Shown here one piece after another: positions 14,676 to 21,793 of a stretch of DNA of 30,685 bases. The stretch is from an uncultured Oscillospiraceae bacterium. Its GTDB lineage: Bacteria; Bacillota; Clostridia; Oscillospirales; Acutalibacteraceae. Where the stretch lies: positions 1 through 30,685 of the forward strand of contig CAJUPK010000010.1 of assembly GCA_910588415.1 (NCBI GenBank), written 5' to 3'. Below the pieces are notes generated by a model that saw only the letters and a list, made by a program, of their open reading frames with translations, was not told the DNA's origin and searched no databases. Made by a program: the position numbers and the translations under genes. Each line of letters begins with the position of its first letter. Position 1 is the stretch's first letter.

Positions 14676-15995
14676 TTATTCCTCGTGGTCCTGGGAGGCG
14701 GGCGCCCAGCCTTCCAGCTCGCCCAATGTCTCCGCCACCTTCTGCATCTTTTTCCTGTAGATGAAGACGCAGTCGGTTTTCTTGCACGCTCCCTTCACCA
14801 CGTCCTCGGCAAAGGCCCGGCAGGTGGGCGCGCCGCAGGCCCCGCAGTCCAGGCCGGGCAGCTCTTCCTCCAGGTTGTTGATGTCCACCATCATCTGCAT
14901 GGCCTGCTTCAAATCGCTGGAAAGGGTCATCACATTGGAAAACTCCAGTTCGCCCTCCCACTCCATCTCCTGGGGAATGGGCCCCCCGGCCAGATGGTTC
15001 TGGCTTACGGGCAGGTACTTGCGCAGCCGCTGGATCCGGGCCTTGGCCACATAGGGGTTTTCTACGCACAGCACGCCCCCCACGCAGCCGCCGGCGCAGG
15101 CGTTCAGCTCGATGAAGTCCAGGTCGCCAATGCGCTCGTCCTCCACCTCTTCCAGCACCCGGATCACATTCTCAATCCCATCGGCAGCCAGGTATTTTTC
15201 ATTGAGCAGCGCCGCCGACTCCCCTCCGCTGGTGGACCAGCCCACCCCGATAATGCCGGAGTTGGCCATGGGTTCCACGCTCTCCAGATGGTCCATCTTG
15301 TGGGACAGCTGGGGGAACACCTCGCTGATGGCAATGGCCCCGTCCACCTGGGACTTCTCCATGCCCAAAGGCATCTTGATGTCCGTCACCTTGGCGGGGC
15401 AAGGGGTGATGAAAAAGCACCCGATCTGCTCCGGCGGCAGGCCGGTCTTTTCGGCAGCCTCCTTTTTGGCCATGCCCGCGGCAGTCTCCATGGGAGACTT
15501 TAAAGGCAGCACATGCTCGCACAGGTCCGGGAACCGTACCCGGATCAGCCGTACCACCGCCGGGCAGGCCGAGCTGATAACAGGCCGGGGCAGGGGCAGC
15601 CCGCTCTCCGGGTTATACATCAGCTTGCGTGTGGCCTCGCTCACCAGCTCTGCCGCCCGGGCCACCTCGTACACCTGGTCAAAGCCCATGTGCCGCAGGC
15701 CGGTCAGTACATAGTCAATGTCGTCCAGGTTGTTGAACTGCCCATAAAGGGCTGGGGCGGGCAGGGCGATGTTGTATGTAAAGTGCTCCAGGGCCTCCAT
15801 GTGGGTAAACCGGGCCCGCTTGGCGTGGTGGGGGCAGATGCGTATGCACTCCCCGCAGTCAATGCACCGCTCCCGGGCGATAAAGGCCTTGCCGTTTCGA
15901 ATACGGATGGCCTCGGTAGGGCAGCGCTTCACGCAGTTGGTGCAGCCCACGCATTTGTCCTCGTTCAGTGTAACAGAATGGTAAAACTCTGGCAT
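14676..15995 (-). CDS. HydS-like sensory [FeFe] hydrogenase with C-terminal Fe-S domain
   Basis: The protein has 439 residues. Two ferredoxin clusters come first (C15/18/21/25 and C44/47/50/54). A hydrogenase large-subunit domain follows with altered motifs: L1 SSACPAVVRL, L2 ITPCPAKVTD, L3 ELNACAGGCVGG. A C-terminal 4Fe-4S domain reads LDCGACGAPTC ... CKKTDC (PF04060 type). The proton-shuttle Cys of L1 is Ala, as in sensory HydS enzymes, which are slow and thought to sense H2 or redox state. There is no PAS domain. It lies between an RsbW-like ATPase and a DRTGG-like gene, so a signalling rather than catalytic role is inferred. The 181 bases after its stop contain only hairpins (CCCCGCC/GGCGGGG at 14626-14641). 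Confidence 0.88.
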   Translation of the reverse strand: MPEFYHSVTLNEDKCVGCTNCVKRCPTEAIRIRNGKAFIARERCIDCGECIRICPHHAKRARFTHMEALEHFTYNIALPAPALYGQFNNLDDIDYVLTGLRHMGFDQVYEVARAAELVSEATRKLMYNPESGLPLPRPVISSACPAVVRLIRVRFPDLCEHVLPLKSPMETAAGMAKKEAAEKTGLPPEQIGCFFITPCPAKVTDIKMPLGMEKSQVDGAIAISEVFPQLSHKMDHLESVEPMANSGIIGVGWSTSGGESAALLNEKYLAADGIENVIRVLEEVEDERIGDLDFIELNACAGGCVGGVLCVENPYVAKARIQRLRKYLPVSQNHLAGGPIPQEMEWEGELEFSNVMTLSSDLKQAMQMMVDINNLEEELPGLDCGACGAPTCRAFAEDVVKGACKKTDCVFIYRKKMQKVAETLGELEGWAPASQDHEE

Positions 15996-16008
15996 AGCAG
16001 ATTACCTA

Positions 16009-16440
16009 TTATCCCTTTCTACCGGGAAACACCGCCATTTTCACCGTGGTGCCCACGCCAACGGTGGAATCAATGGTCATTTCATCGGTATATTTCTTCA
16101 TGTTGGGCAGGCCCATGCCCGCGCCAAAGCCCAGCGCCCGCACATTGTCCGGGGCGGTGGACCAGCCGGCCTGCATGGCCTGCTCCACGTCCGGTATGCC
16201 CGGCCCCTGGTCGATCAGCTCTATGTCCACCCGGTCTGGGTCCACGTCCACCACGGCCTCGCCGCCGCCGCCGTGTATCACCAGGTTGATCTCCCCTTCG
16301 TACATGGCAATGGCCACCCGGCGGATGGCGTCCGGCTCATAGCCCAGCTTTTTCAGCTTGTGCTTCACATCGCCGCTGGCCTCTCCCGCCCGGGTAAAAT
16401 CGTCTCCAGGCACTTGATATTCCAAATGCAGCATGCTCAT
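16009..16440 (-). CDS. RsbW/SpoIIAB-like ATP-binding protein (anti-sigma kinase type)
   Basis: This 143-residue protein is a single HATPase domain of the serine-kinase/anti-sigma type. The N-box is YEGEINLVIHGGGG, G1 is IDQGPGIPDVEQAM, and G2 is GFGAGMGLPNMKKYTD; the end is VGVGTTVKMAVFPG. Relatives phosphorylate an anti-anti-sigma partner or bind a sigma factor. No STAS partner or sigma gene is present in the window, so its target is open. The start overlaps the first DRTGG-like gene (ATGA, 16437-16440), and only 13 bases separate its stop from the HydS-like start, so it should be co-produced with the sensor. Confidence 0.85.
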   Translation of the reverse strand: MSMLHLEYQVPGDDFTRAGEASGDVKHKLKKLGYEPDAIRRVAIAMYEGEINLVIHGGGGEAVVDVDPDRVDIELIDQGPGIPDVEQAMQAGWSTAPDNVRALGFGAGMGLPNMKKYTDEMTIDSTVGVGTTVKMAVFPGRKG

Positions 16441-16787
16441 TGGATGTCGCAGCCTCCTCTCAGTCCGTTTTCAAACAGCAGCCCGCAGGCGGTAAACATC
16501 CGGTAGGGGGTAGAGAGCACGGTCATGTCCTTCATCTCGGCCAGGTCCAGCACCTGCTGGTTTACAGGCTTGCCCCGCACAAAGATGATGCAGTGCATGT
16601 CCATCATTTCCGCCGTGCGCACCACCTGGGGGTTCATCAGCCCTGTCAGCAGTACAGACTGGTCCTTCACAAAGGCCAGCACATCGCTCATCATGTCGCT
16701 GCCGCAGGCGGTCTTTACCTCCTGCTCCATGTCGCCCTCAATCAGCACCTGGCATTTTAGGATATTCACAATGTCCTTTACTTGCAT
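16437..16787 (-). CDS. DRTGG-like small regulatory protein (first gene of the sensor unit)
   Basis: ATG 16787 is chosen for the AGGAGG site just upstream; the longer open frame runs into leader RNA. The 116-residue product starts MQVKDIVNILKCQVLIEGD and includes DMMSDVLAFVKDQSVLLTGL, VVRTAEMMDMHCIIFVRGKP and VLSTPYRMFTACGLLFENGL, matching DRTGG-domain proteins often mislabelled HPr serine kinase. There is no kinase P-loop. It opens the minus-strand run, downstream of a probable promoter at 16994-17023 and a leader that can fold. It overlaps the RsbW-like gene by 4 bases. Confidence 0.78.
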   Translation of the reverse strand: MQVKDIVNILKCQVLIEGDMEQEVKTACGSDMMSDVLAFVKDQSVLLTGLMNPQVVRTAEMMDMHCIIFVRGKPVNQQVLDLAEMKDMTVLSTPYRMFTACGLLFENGLRGGCDIQ

Positions 16788-16993
16788 AGCGTTGCCTCCT
16801 GTTGGTTTCAAAACCTGCGCCATGCCCAGGATATGGCCCGCATCCTTTGGCGGATGGGGCCGCTGGCCGGATTCTTCTCCCAAATCCCTGGGTGTATCCT
16901 GCCTGGCGCAGGCTTTTACTAGAATAATAGCTTGGGTATACTCTCTCGGACAGGACAACGGGCAGCCTGCCCGGGATTTTTTATCCTGCCTGT
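16788..16993 (-). promoter_or_regulatory. Long structured leader of the hydrogenase sensor transcript
   Basis: Part of the 396-base gene-free stretch between the two divergent units. On the minus strand CCTGCGCCA (16912-16904) can pair with TGGCGCAGG (16822-16814), closing a loop of 81 bases. Inside it are CCCA-N6-TGGG, GGCC-AGC-GGCC and CATCC-N6-GGATG hairpins. GGTT-TTGA-AACC follows, then AGGAGG. This makes a multi-branch fold that could hide or expose the ribosome site. I compared it by eye with known riboswitch classes and found no convincing match. Confidence 0.5.
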
Positions 16994-17023
16994 ATTATAA
17001 CATATATGGTCGGTCAAGTGCAA
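16994..17023 (-). promoter_or_regulatory. Promoter for the sensor unit (minus strand)
   Basis: On the minus strand TTGCAC (17023-17018) and TATAAT (16999-16994) have an 18-base spacer. Start near 16987 would give a leader of about 200 bases before the first DRTGG-like gene. Confidence 0.6.
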
Positions 17024-17081
17024 ATATTTTATGAAATTCGCCGCATTTTTCCATGGGAGCTTTTCTGGGGGCGGTTTTTTC

Positions 17082-17110
17082 TTGCATTTCCGGCTGTGCG
17101 GGACTATAAT
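17082..17110 (+). promoter_or_regulatory. Sigma-A promoter for the serC-pyrI unit
   Basis: TTGCAT (17082-17087) and TATAAT (17105-17110) are 17 bases apart. The leader to the serC ATG is about 65 bases with no obvious riboswitch or T-box. Confidence 0.8.
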
Positions 17111-17183
17111 GATACAGTATCCCTTTCTTTATTGCGCTAATAGAATGAATATGACCCCACCTATTTGAAGGAGGCAGAAACAA

Positions 17184-18269
17184 ATGAACAGAGTGTATAA
17201 TTTCTCGGCAGGCCCCTCCATGCTGCCAGAGGCCGTGCTGCAAAAAGCCGCTGACGACATGCTGGACTACCAGGGCAGCGGCCAGTCGGTGATGGAGATG
17301 TCCCACCGCTCTCCTGTGTACGACGGCATCATCAAAGAGGCTCAGCGCCTGCTTAGAGAGGTTATGAATATTCCGGAGAATTACCAGGTGCTGTTCCTCC
17401 AGGGCGGGGCTTCCAGCCAGTTTGCCGCTGTGCCCATGAACCTGATGACCAAGTCCCATAAAGCGGACTATGTGCTCTCCGGCCAGTTTTCCACCAAGGC
17501 GTTTCAGGAGGGTTCCCGCTACGGGGACTGCAAGGCCGTGGCCTCCTCTAAAGAGAACAATTTTTCCTGTATCCCCCCCTTGGACGAGAAGGAGTTCCGC
17601 CCGGACGCGGACTATTTCCATATATGCCTAAACAACACCATCTATGGCACGGCTTGGAGCCAGCTGCCGGACACGGGGAATGTGCCCCTGGTGGCGGATA
17701 TCTCCTCCTGCATTTTGAGCAGGCCTATTGACGTAAGCAAGTTTGGCCTGGTCTATGCCGGCGCCCAGAAGAATGTGGCCCCTGCTGGCCTGACCATTGT
17801 CATTGTCCGGGAGGATCTGATCGGCGAGCCCCAGGAGGGGACTCCCACCATGTTTAACTACGGGGTCATGGCCAAGAACGAGTCCATGTACAACACGCCT
17901 CCCTGCTGGCCTATCTACATCTGCAAGCTGGTGCTGGAGTGGATTCAGAACGACATCGGCGGCCTCTCCGCCATGGAGGCCCGGAACGTGAAGAAGGCCC
18001 AGGTGCTCTATGACTTCCTGGACCATTCCCAGCTGTTCAAACCCTGTGCCCAGAAGGACAGCCGCTCCATCATGAACGTGACCTTTGTCACAGGGGATAA
18101 GGACCTGGACGCCAAATTTGTCAAAGAGGCTGCGGCCGCCGGGTTTGTAAACCTGAAGGGCCACCGCAGCGTGGGCGGTATGCGGGCGTCCATCTACAAC
18201 GCCATGCCCCCCGAGGGAATTGACAAACTGGCGGCGTTTATGAAGAAGTTTGAGCAGGAGAACAGCTAA
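17184..18269 (+). CDS. serC: Phosphoserine aminotransferase
   Basis: This 361-residue protein is SerC over its full length: it starts NRVYNFSAGPSMLPEAVLQK, has MEMSHRSP near residue 50, and the PLP lysine is K196 in YAGAQKNVAPAG. The end carries GHRSVGGMRASIYNAMP. It converts 3-phosphohydroxypyruvate and glutamate to phosphoserine, step two of serine synthesis. GAAGGAGG lies before the ATG. It begins a plus-strand run with serA and pyrBI. No serB phosphatase gene is in the window. Confidence 0.96.
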   Translation: MNRVYNFSAGPSMLPEAVLQKAADDMLDYQGSGQSVMEMSHRSPVYDGIIKEAQRLLREVMNIPENYQVLFLQGGASSQFAAVPMNLMTKSHKADYVLSGQFSTKAFQEGSRYGDCKAVASSKENNFSCIPPLDEKEFRPDADYFHICLNNTIYGTAWSQLPDTGNVPLVADISSCILSRPIDVSKFGLVYAGAQKNVAPAGLTIVIVREDLIGEPQEGTPTMFNYGVMAKNESMYNTPPCWPIYICKLVLEWIQNDIGGLSAMEARNVKKAQVLYDFLDHSQLFKPCAQKDSRSIMNVTFVTGDKDLDAKFVKEAAAAGFVNLKGHRSVGGMRASIYNAMPPEGIDKLAAFMKKFEQENS

Positions 18270-18281
18270 AGGGAGGACTCC

Positions 18282-18893
18282 ATGAAGATACTTCTGTTTC
18301 TTGCCAAAGGTTTTGAAACCTTGGAGTTCAGCCCATTTATCGATGTGATGGGCTGGGCGAAATGCGACTATCGCTATGATGTGGAAGTTGTTACCTGCGG
18401 CTTTGCCAAAACGATAACCAGTGCATTCCGGGTGCCGGTCATGGTTGACCGTACGTTTGATGAGATTGCAGCAAGCGATTTTGACGCACTGGCTATTCCT
18501 GGCGGGTTTGAGGAATATGGCTTTTATGAGGATGCCTATGACGGAAGGTTTTTGCAGCTGATTCGGGACTTCCACTCTCAAAAGAAGGTGATCGCCTCCA
18601 TCTGTGTGGGCGCACTGCCTCTGGGCAAAAGCGGCATTTTGCAGGGGCGTTCCGCTACGACCTACCACTTAAATAACGGGCACAGGCAAAGGCAGCTGGA
18701 GGCCTTCGGGGCGAATATTGTGAATAGCCCCGTTGTAACAGACGGGAATATCATCACCTCCTACTGCCCGCAAACCGGCCCCTATGTGGCTTTCCAGCTT
18801 TTGGAAATGCTCTTCCCGGAAAGGCGGGAGAATGTATCTTTACTAAAAAAAGCGATGGGGTATGACGAACCGAATCAAGCCAACAGCGAATAA
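18282..18893 (+). CDS. DJ-1/PfpI family protein
   Basis: The protein has 203 residues with the DJ-1/PfpI fold: MKILLFLAKGFETLEFSPF with the conserved Glu, LAIPGGFEEYGF, and the nucleophile-elbow Cys108 in ASICVGALPLGKSG. Relatives include protein/sugar deglycases, chaperones and amidases; the activity here is not predictable. AGGGAGG precedes the ATG, 12 bases after serC. The gene separates serC from serA, and by eye its codons are clearly richer in A/T third positions than its neighbours', hinting at later insertion into the operon. No His partner was firmly assigned. Confidence 0.88.
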   Translation: MKILLFLAKGFETLEFSPFIDVMGWAKCDYRYDVEVVTCGFAKTITSAFRVPVMVDRTFDEIAASDFDALAIPGGFEEYGFYEDAYDGRFLQLIRDFHSQKKVIASICVGALPLGKSGILQGRSATTYHLNNGHRQRQLEAFGANIVNSPVVTDGNIITSYCPQTGPYVAFQLLEMLFPERRENVSLLKKAMGYDEPNQANSE

Positions 18894-18942
18894 TATTCCC
18901 TAGCTCCCTGTGTCGTTCACAATCTTTGAAAGGATGATTCCC

Positions 18943-20109
18943 ATGTACAAAATTCTCTGCCTCAATAAAATCAGCCCCATTGGCACCAAGCGCTTTGGCG
19001 AGAGCTACACCTTCTCTCCTGAGATGAAGGAGCCGGACGCCATTCTGGTGCGCTCTGCCTCCATGCACGACATGGAGCTGGACCCAGGCCTTCTGGCCAT
19101 TGCCCGGGCCGGGGCAGGCACCAACAATGTGCCTGTGGAGGACTGCGCCCAAAAGGGCGTGGTGGTGTTCAACACCCCGGGAGCCAACGCCAACGCTGTC
19201 AAAGAGCTGGTGCTCTGCGCCCTGCTGCTCTCCTCCCGGAAAATCGCCCCGGCTATAGACTGGGTCAAGACCTTGAAAGACCAGGGGCCGGAGGTTGGCA
19301 AGCTGGTGGAAAAGGGCAAGTCCCAGTTCGCCGGGCCAGAGCTTCAGGGCAAAACCCTGGGCGTGGTGGGCCTGGGAGCTATCGGCATTTTGGTGGCCAA
19401 CGCCGCCCACTCCCTGGGCATGGAGGTCTATGGCTATGACCCCTTCCTCTCTGTGGACGCTGCCTGGCGGCTCTCCCGTTCCGTACACCGCTCCTTAACC
19501 CTGGACGAGATCTATGCCAGCTCTGACTACATCACCCTGCACCTGCCCGCCACAGGGGACACCAAGGGAATGATCCACGAAGAAGCCTTGGGCAAGATGA
19601 AGGGCGGCGTGCGCCTTCTGAACTTTGCCCGGGGCGAGCTGGTGGACAGCGCCGCCCTGCTGGCAGCCCTGGGGTCCGGCAAAGTGGCGGCCTATGCCAC
19701 GGACTTTCCGGACAGCAGTCTGATTGGCCAGGAGAATGTCATCGCCCTGCCCCACCTGGGGGCCTCTACCCCGGAGAGCGAGGATAACTGCGCCATGATG
19801 GCCGTGGACCAGGTGAAGGAGTACCTGGAAAACGGCAATATCAGCAATTCCGTGAACCTGCCCAGCCTGTCCATGGCCCGGGAGCCGGGGACAGAGCGCA
19901 TCTGCGTGATCCACAAAAACGTGCCGGGCGTGATTGCGGACTTCACCTCTGTGTGCGGCAAAGCGGGCATCAATATTGAGAACATGCAGAGCAAGTCCCG
20001 GGGCGGCTACGCCTACACAGTGCTGGACGTGCAGGGCGGGGACACCGCTGCCGCCGCCAAAGACCTGGAAAGCCGGGACTGCATTATCCGGGTGCGGGTG
20101 ATCGCGTGA
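18943..20109 (+). CDS. serA: D-3-phosphoglycerate dehydrogenase with ACT domain
   Basis: The start is ATG 18943 after AAAGGATG; a further in-frame ATG at 18910 lacks a site. The 388-residue product has a D-2-hydroxyacid dehydrogenase core: RAGAGTNNVP substrate loop, NAD site GVVGLGAIGILVAN, LLNFARGELVDS, and the catalytic His in ALPHLGASTPESEDN. One ACT domain at the end (CVIHKNVPGVIADFTSVCGK) usually mediates serine feedback. It does step one of serine synthesis from glycolysis. Its TGA overlaps the pyrB ATG by one base. Confidence 0.93.
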   Translation: MYKILCLNKISPIGTKRFGESYTFSPEMKEPDAILVRSASMHDMELDPGLLAIARAGAGTNNVPVEDCAQKGVVVFNTPGANANAVKELVLCALLLSSRKIAPAIDWVKTLKDQGPEVGKLVEKGKSQFAGPELQGKTLGVVGLGAIGILVANAAHSLGMEVYGYDPFLSVDAAWRLSRSVHRSLTLDEIYASSDYITLHLPATGDTKGMIHEEALGKMKGGVRLLNFARGELVDSAALLAALGSGKVAAYATDFPDSSLIGQENVIALPHLGASTPESEDNCAMMAVDQVKEYLENGNISNSVNLPSLSMAREPGTERICVIHKNVPGVIADFTSVCGKAGINIENMQSKSRGGYAYTVLDVQGGDTAAAAKDLESRDCIIRVRVIA

Positions 20110-21059
20110 TGAGACACCTGATCGATCCCCTGGACCTGAACCTGGAGGAGACGGGGCGGCTGCTGGAGCTGGCTGGAAAAATCCTGGCGGATCCGGCCGC
20201 CTATGCCCACCGGTGCGATGGCCGTATTCTGGCCACCCTGTTTTTTGAGCCCAGCACCCGTACCCGGCTCAGCTTCGAGTCCGCCATGCTGCGCCTGGGC
20301 GGGCAGGTGCTGGGGTTCTCCAACGCCCAAAGCAGCTCGGCGGCCAAGGGCGAGAGCGTGGCGGACACTATCCGGATGATCTCCGGCTATGCGGACATTA
20401 CGGCCATGCGCCACTTTAAAGAGGGCGCGCCCTTAGTGGCGGCCCGGTATGCCAAGATCCCGGTTATCAACGCGGGGGACGGGGGCCACCAGCACCCCAC
20501 CCAGACCTTGACGGACCTGTTCATGATCCTGCGCAGCCGGGGCTCCATTGACAGCCTGACCATCGGCCTGTGCGGGGACTTGAAATTTGGCCGCACCGTC
20601 CACTCGCTGATCAAAGCCCTGGTCCGCTACAAGAACGTGCGCTTTGTCTTCATCTCCCCCGAGGAGCTGCGTACTCCCGGCTATATCCTGAAAGAGGTGG
20701 TAGAGCCCTCTGGCCACAGTTGGCAGGAGGTCCGCCGTATGGAGGAGGTCATGCCGGAGCTGGATGTACTCTACATGACCCGGGTCCAGCGGGAGCGCTT
20801 TTTCAACGAGGAGGACTATGTGCGTCTAAAAGACTCCTACATTCTCACCCCGGAAAAGCTGGCCATGGGTAAAAAGGACCTGGCGGTGCTCCACCCCCTG
20901 CCCCGGGTCAACGAGATCCACAAGCAGGTGGACCAGGACCCCCGGGCCCTGTACTTTGAGCAGGCCCGGGGCGGCGTGTTCGTGCGCATGGCGCTGATCT
21001 TAGCCCTGCTGGGCCTGGAGCCGCAGATCCTGGACAAGAAGGAGGGTACCCTATGCTGA
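20109..21059 (+). CDS. pyrB: Aspartate carbamoyltransferase catalytic chain
   Basis: The product is 316 residues, of normal length. The carbamoyl-phosphate loop FFEPSTRTR is at 45-53, HQHPTQTLTD follows, and LHPLPRVNEI is near the end. It joins carbamoyl phosphate and aspartate in pyrimidine synthesis. ATG 20109 overlaps the serA stop (TGATG), an arrangement for coupled translation; a GTG three bases earlier is an alternative. It overlaps pyrI by 7 bases. No pyrR, carAB or other pyrimidine genes are nearby, so pyrimidine control by a leader is not evident. Confidence 0.96.
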   Translation: MRHLIDPLDLNLEETGRLLELAGKILADPAAYAHRCDGRILATLFFEPSTRTRLSFESAMLRLGGQVLGFSNAQSSSAAKGESVADTIRMISGYADITAMRHFKEGAPLVAARYAKIPVINAGDGGHQHPTQTLTDLFMILRSRGSIDSLTIGLCGDLKFGRTVHSLIKALVRYKNVRFVFISPEELRTPGYILKEVVEPSGHSWQEVRRMEEVMPELDVLYMTRVQRERFFNEEDYVRLKDSYILTPEKLAMGKKDLAVLHPLPRVNEIHKQVDQDPRALYFEQARGGVFVRMALILALLGLEPQILDKKEGTLC

Positions 21060-21481
21060 ACATAGACAGCATTGAAAACGGCATTGTCATTGACCACATT
21101 ACCGCGGGCCGCGGGATGCGGGTGTACGAGCTGCTGGAGCTGGGCAGGCTGGATACCTGCGTGGCCATTATCCGCAACGCCCGCAGCAGCAAGTTCGGCA
21201 AAAAGGACATCATCAAGATCGAGGGCCTTACGGATGTGGATTTGGATGTGCTGGGCTTTATTGACGACCACGCCACGGTATGCGTCATCCGGGACGGCAG
21301 GCTGCAGGAGAAAAAGCAGCCGAAGCTTCCCCAGCGGCTGGTAAACATTGTCAGCTGCAAAAACCCCCGCTGCATTACGGGAGTGGAGGACGTGGACCAG
21401 ATCTTTTATCTCTGCGGCGGCCAGGACCGCCGGTACCGCTGCCAATACTGCGAGCAGCTGCTGGAGGAGAGCTTCTCCTAA
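21053..21481 (+). CDS. pyrI: Aspartate carbamoyltransferase regulatory chain
   Basis: The 142-residue protein has an N-terminal nucleotide-binding domain (IENGIVIDHITAGRGMRVYE) and a C-terminal zinc domain with four Cys: CKNPRC and CQYCEQ. It binds ATP/CTP and makes the class-B ATCase allosteric. GGAGGG precedes the ATG, inside the end of pyrB. The unit ends at the terminator at 21561-21604. Confidence 0.95.
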   Translation: MLNIDSIENGIVIDHITAGRGMRVYELLELGRLDTCVAIIRNARSSKFGKKDIIKIEGLTDVDLDVLGFIDDHATVCVIRDGRLQEKKQPKLPQRLVNIVSCKNPRCITGVEDVDQIFYLCGGQDRRYRCQYCEQLLEESFS

Positions 21482-21560
21482 TTTTGCCCCGGATGCAGGA
21501 AGCAGGCAGTCCCCCTGCCGCCTTTTGGTGCGGGACTCCCAGGATAAAAGCCATACAGCC

Positions 21561-21604
21561 AGCGCCCCGCCCACGGCCTGACCTGCGGCACGGGGCGCTT
21601 TTTA
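21561..21604 (+). terminator. Intrinsic terminator after pyrI
   Basis: AGCGCCCCG (21561-21569) pairs with CGGGGCGCT (21591-21599), followed by a T run. It ends the ser-pyr unit. Confidence 0.88.
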
Positions 21605-21793
21605 GCTTAAACTCCCAACAGCTGCTTTTTTTCAAAACAGCGGGTTTCCCTGCCAAAAACCGGAAAGGCCGCGCAGGACTGGGCTGCGCGATTTCCCTGA
21701 ACCCGTGGGTTGCAGCCGGATATCCTGGCGTTTCCCTGGTTTTAAACCTGGCTTCAGACCCCTCTGGGGATTTCATTTTGCGAGGTGATTTTC
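21605..21793 (+). other. Gap before addA, with one strong hairpin
   Basis: The rest of the 312-base gap has no gene. CGCGCAG (21670-21676) and CTGCGCG (21684-21690) form a stem that extends with GGAAA/TTTCC (21662-21666/21692-21696). No clean promoter for addA was found here. The hairpin is not followed by T residues. Confidence 0.4.

Noticed and set aside
16814..16912. ZTP (pfl) riboswitch in the sensor leader, because of a CCTGGGCA-like stretch
   Set aside because: The required 5' conserved part is absent; only one short string fits.
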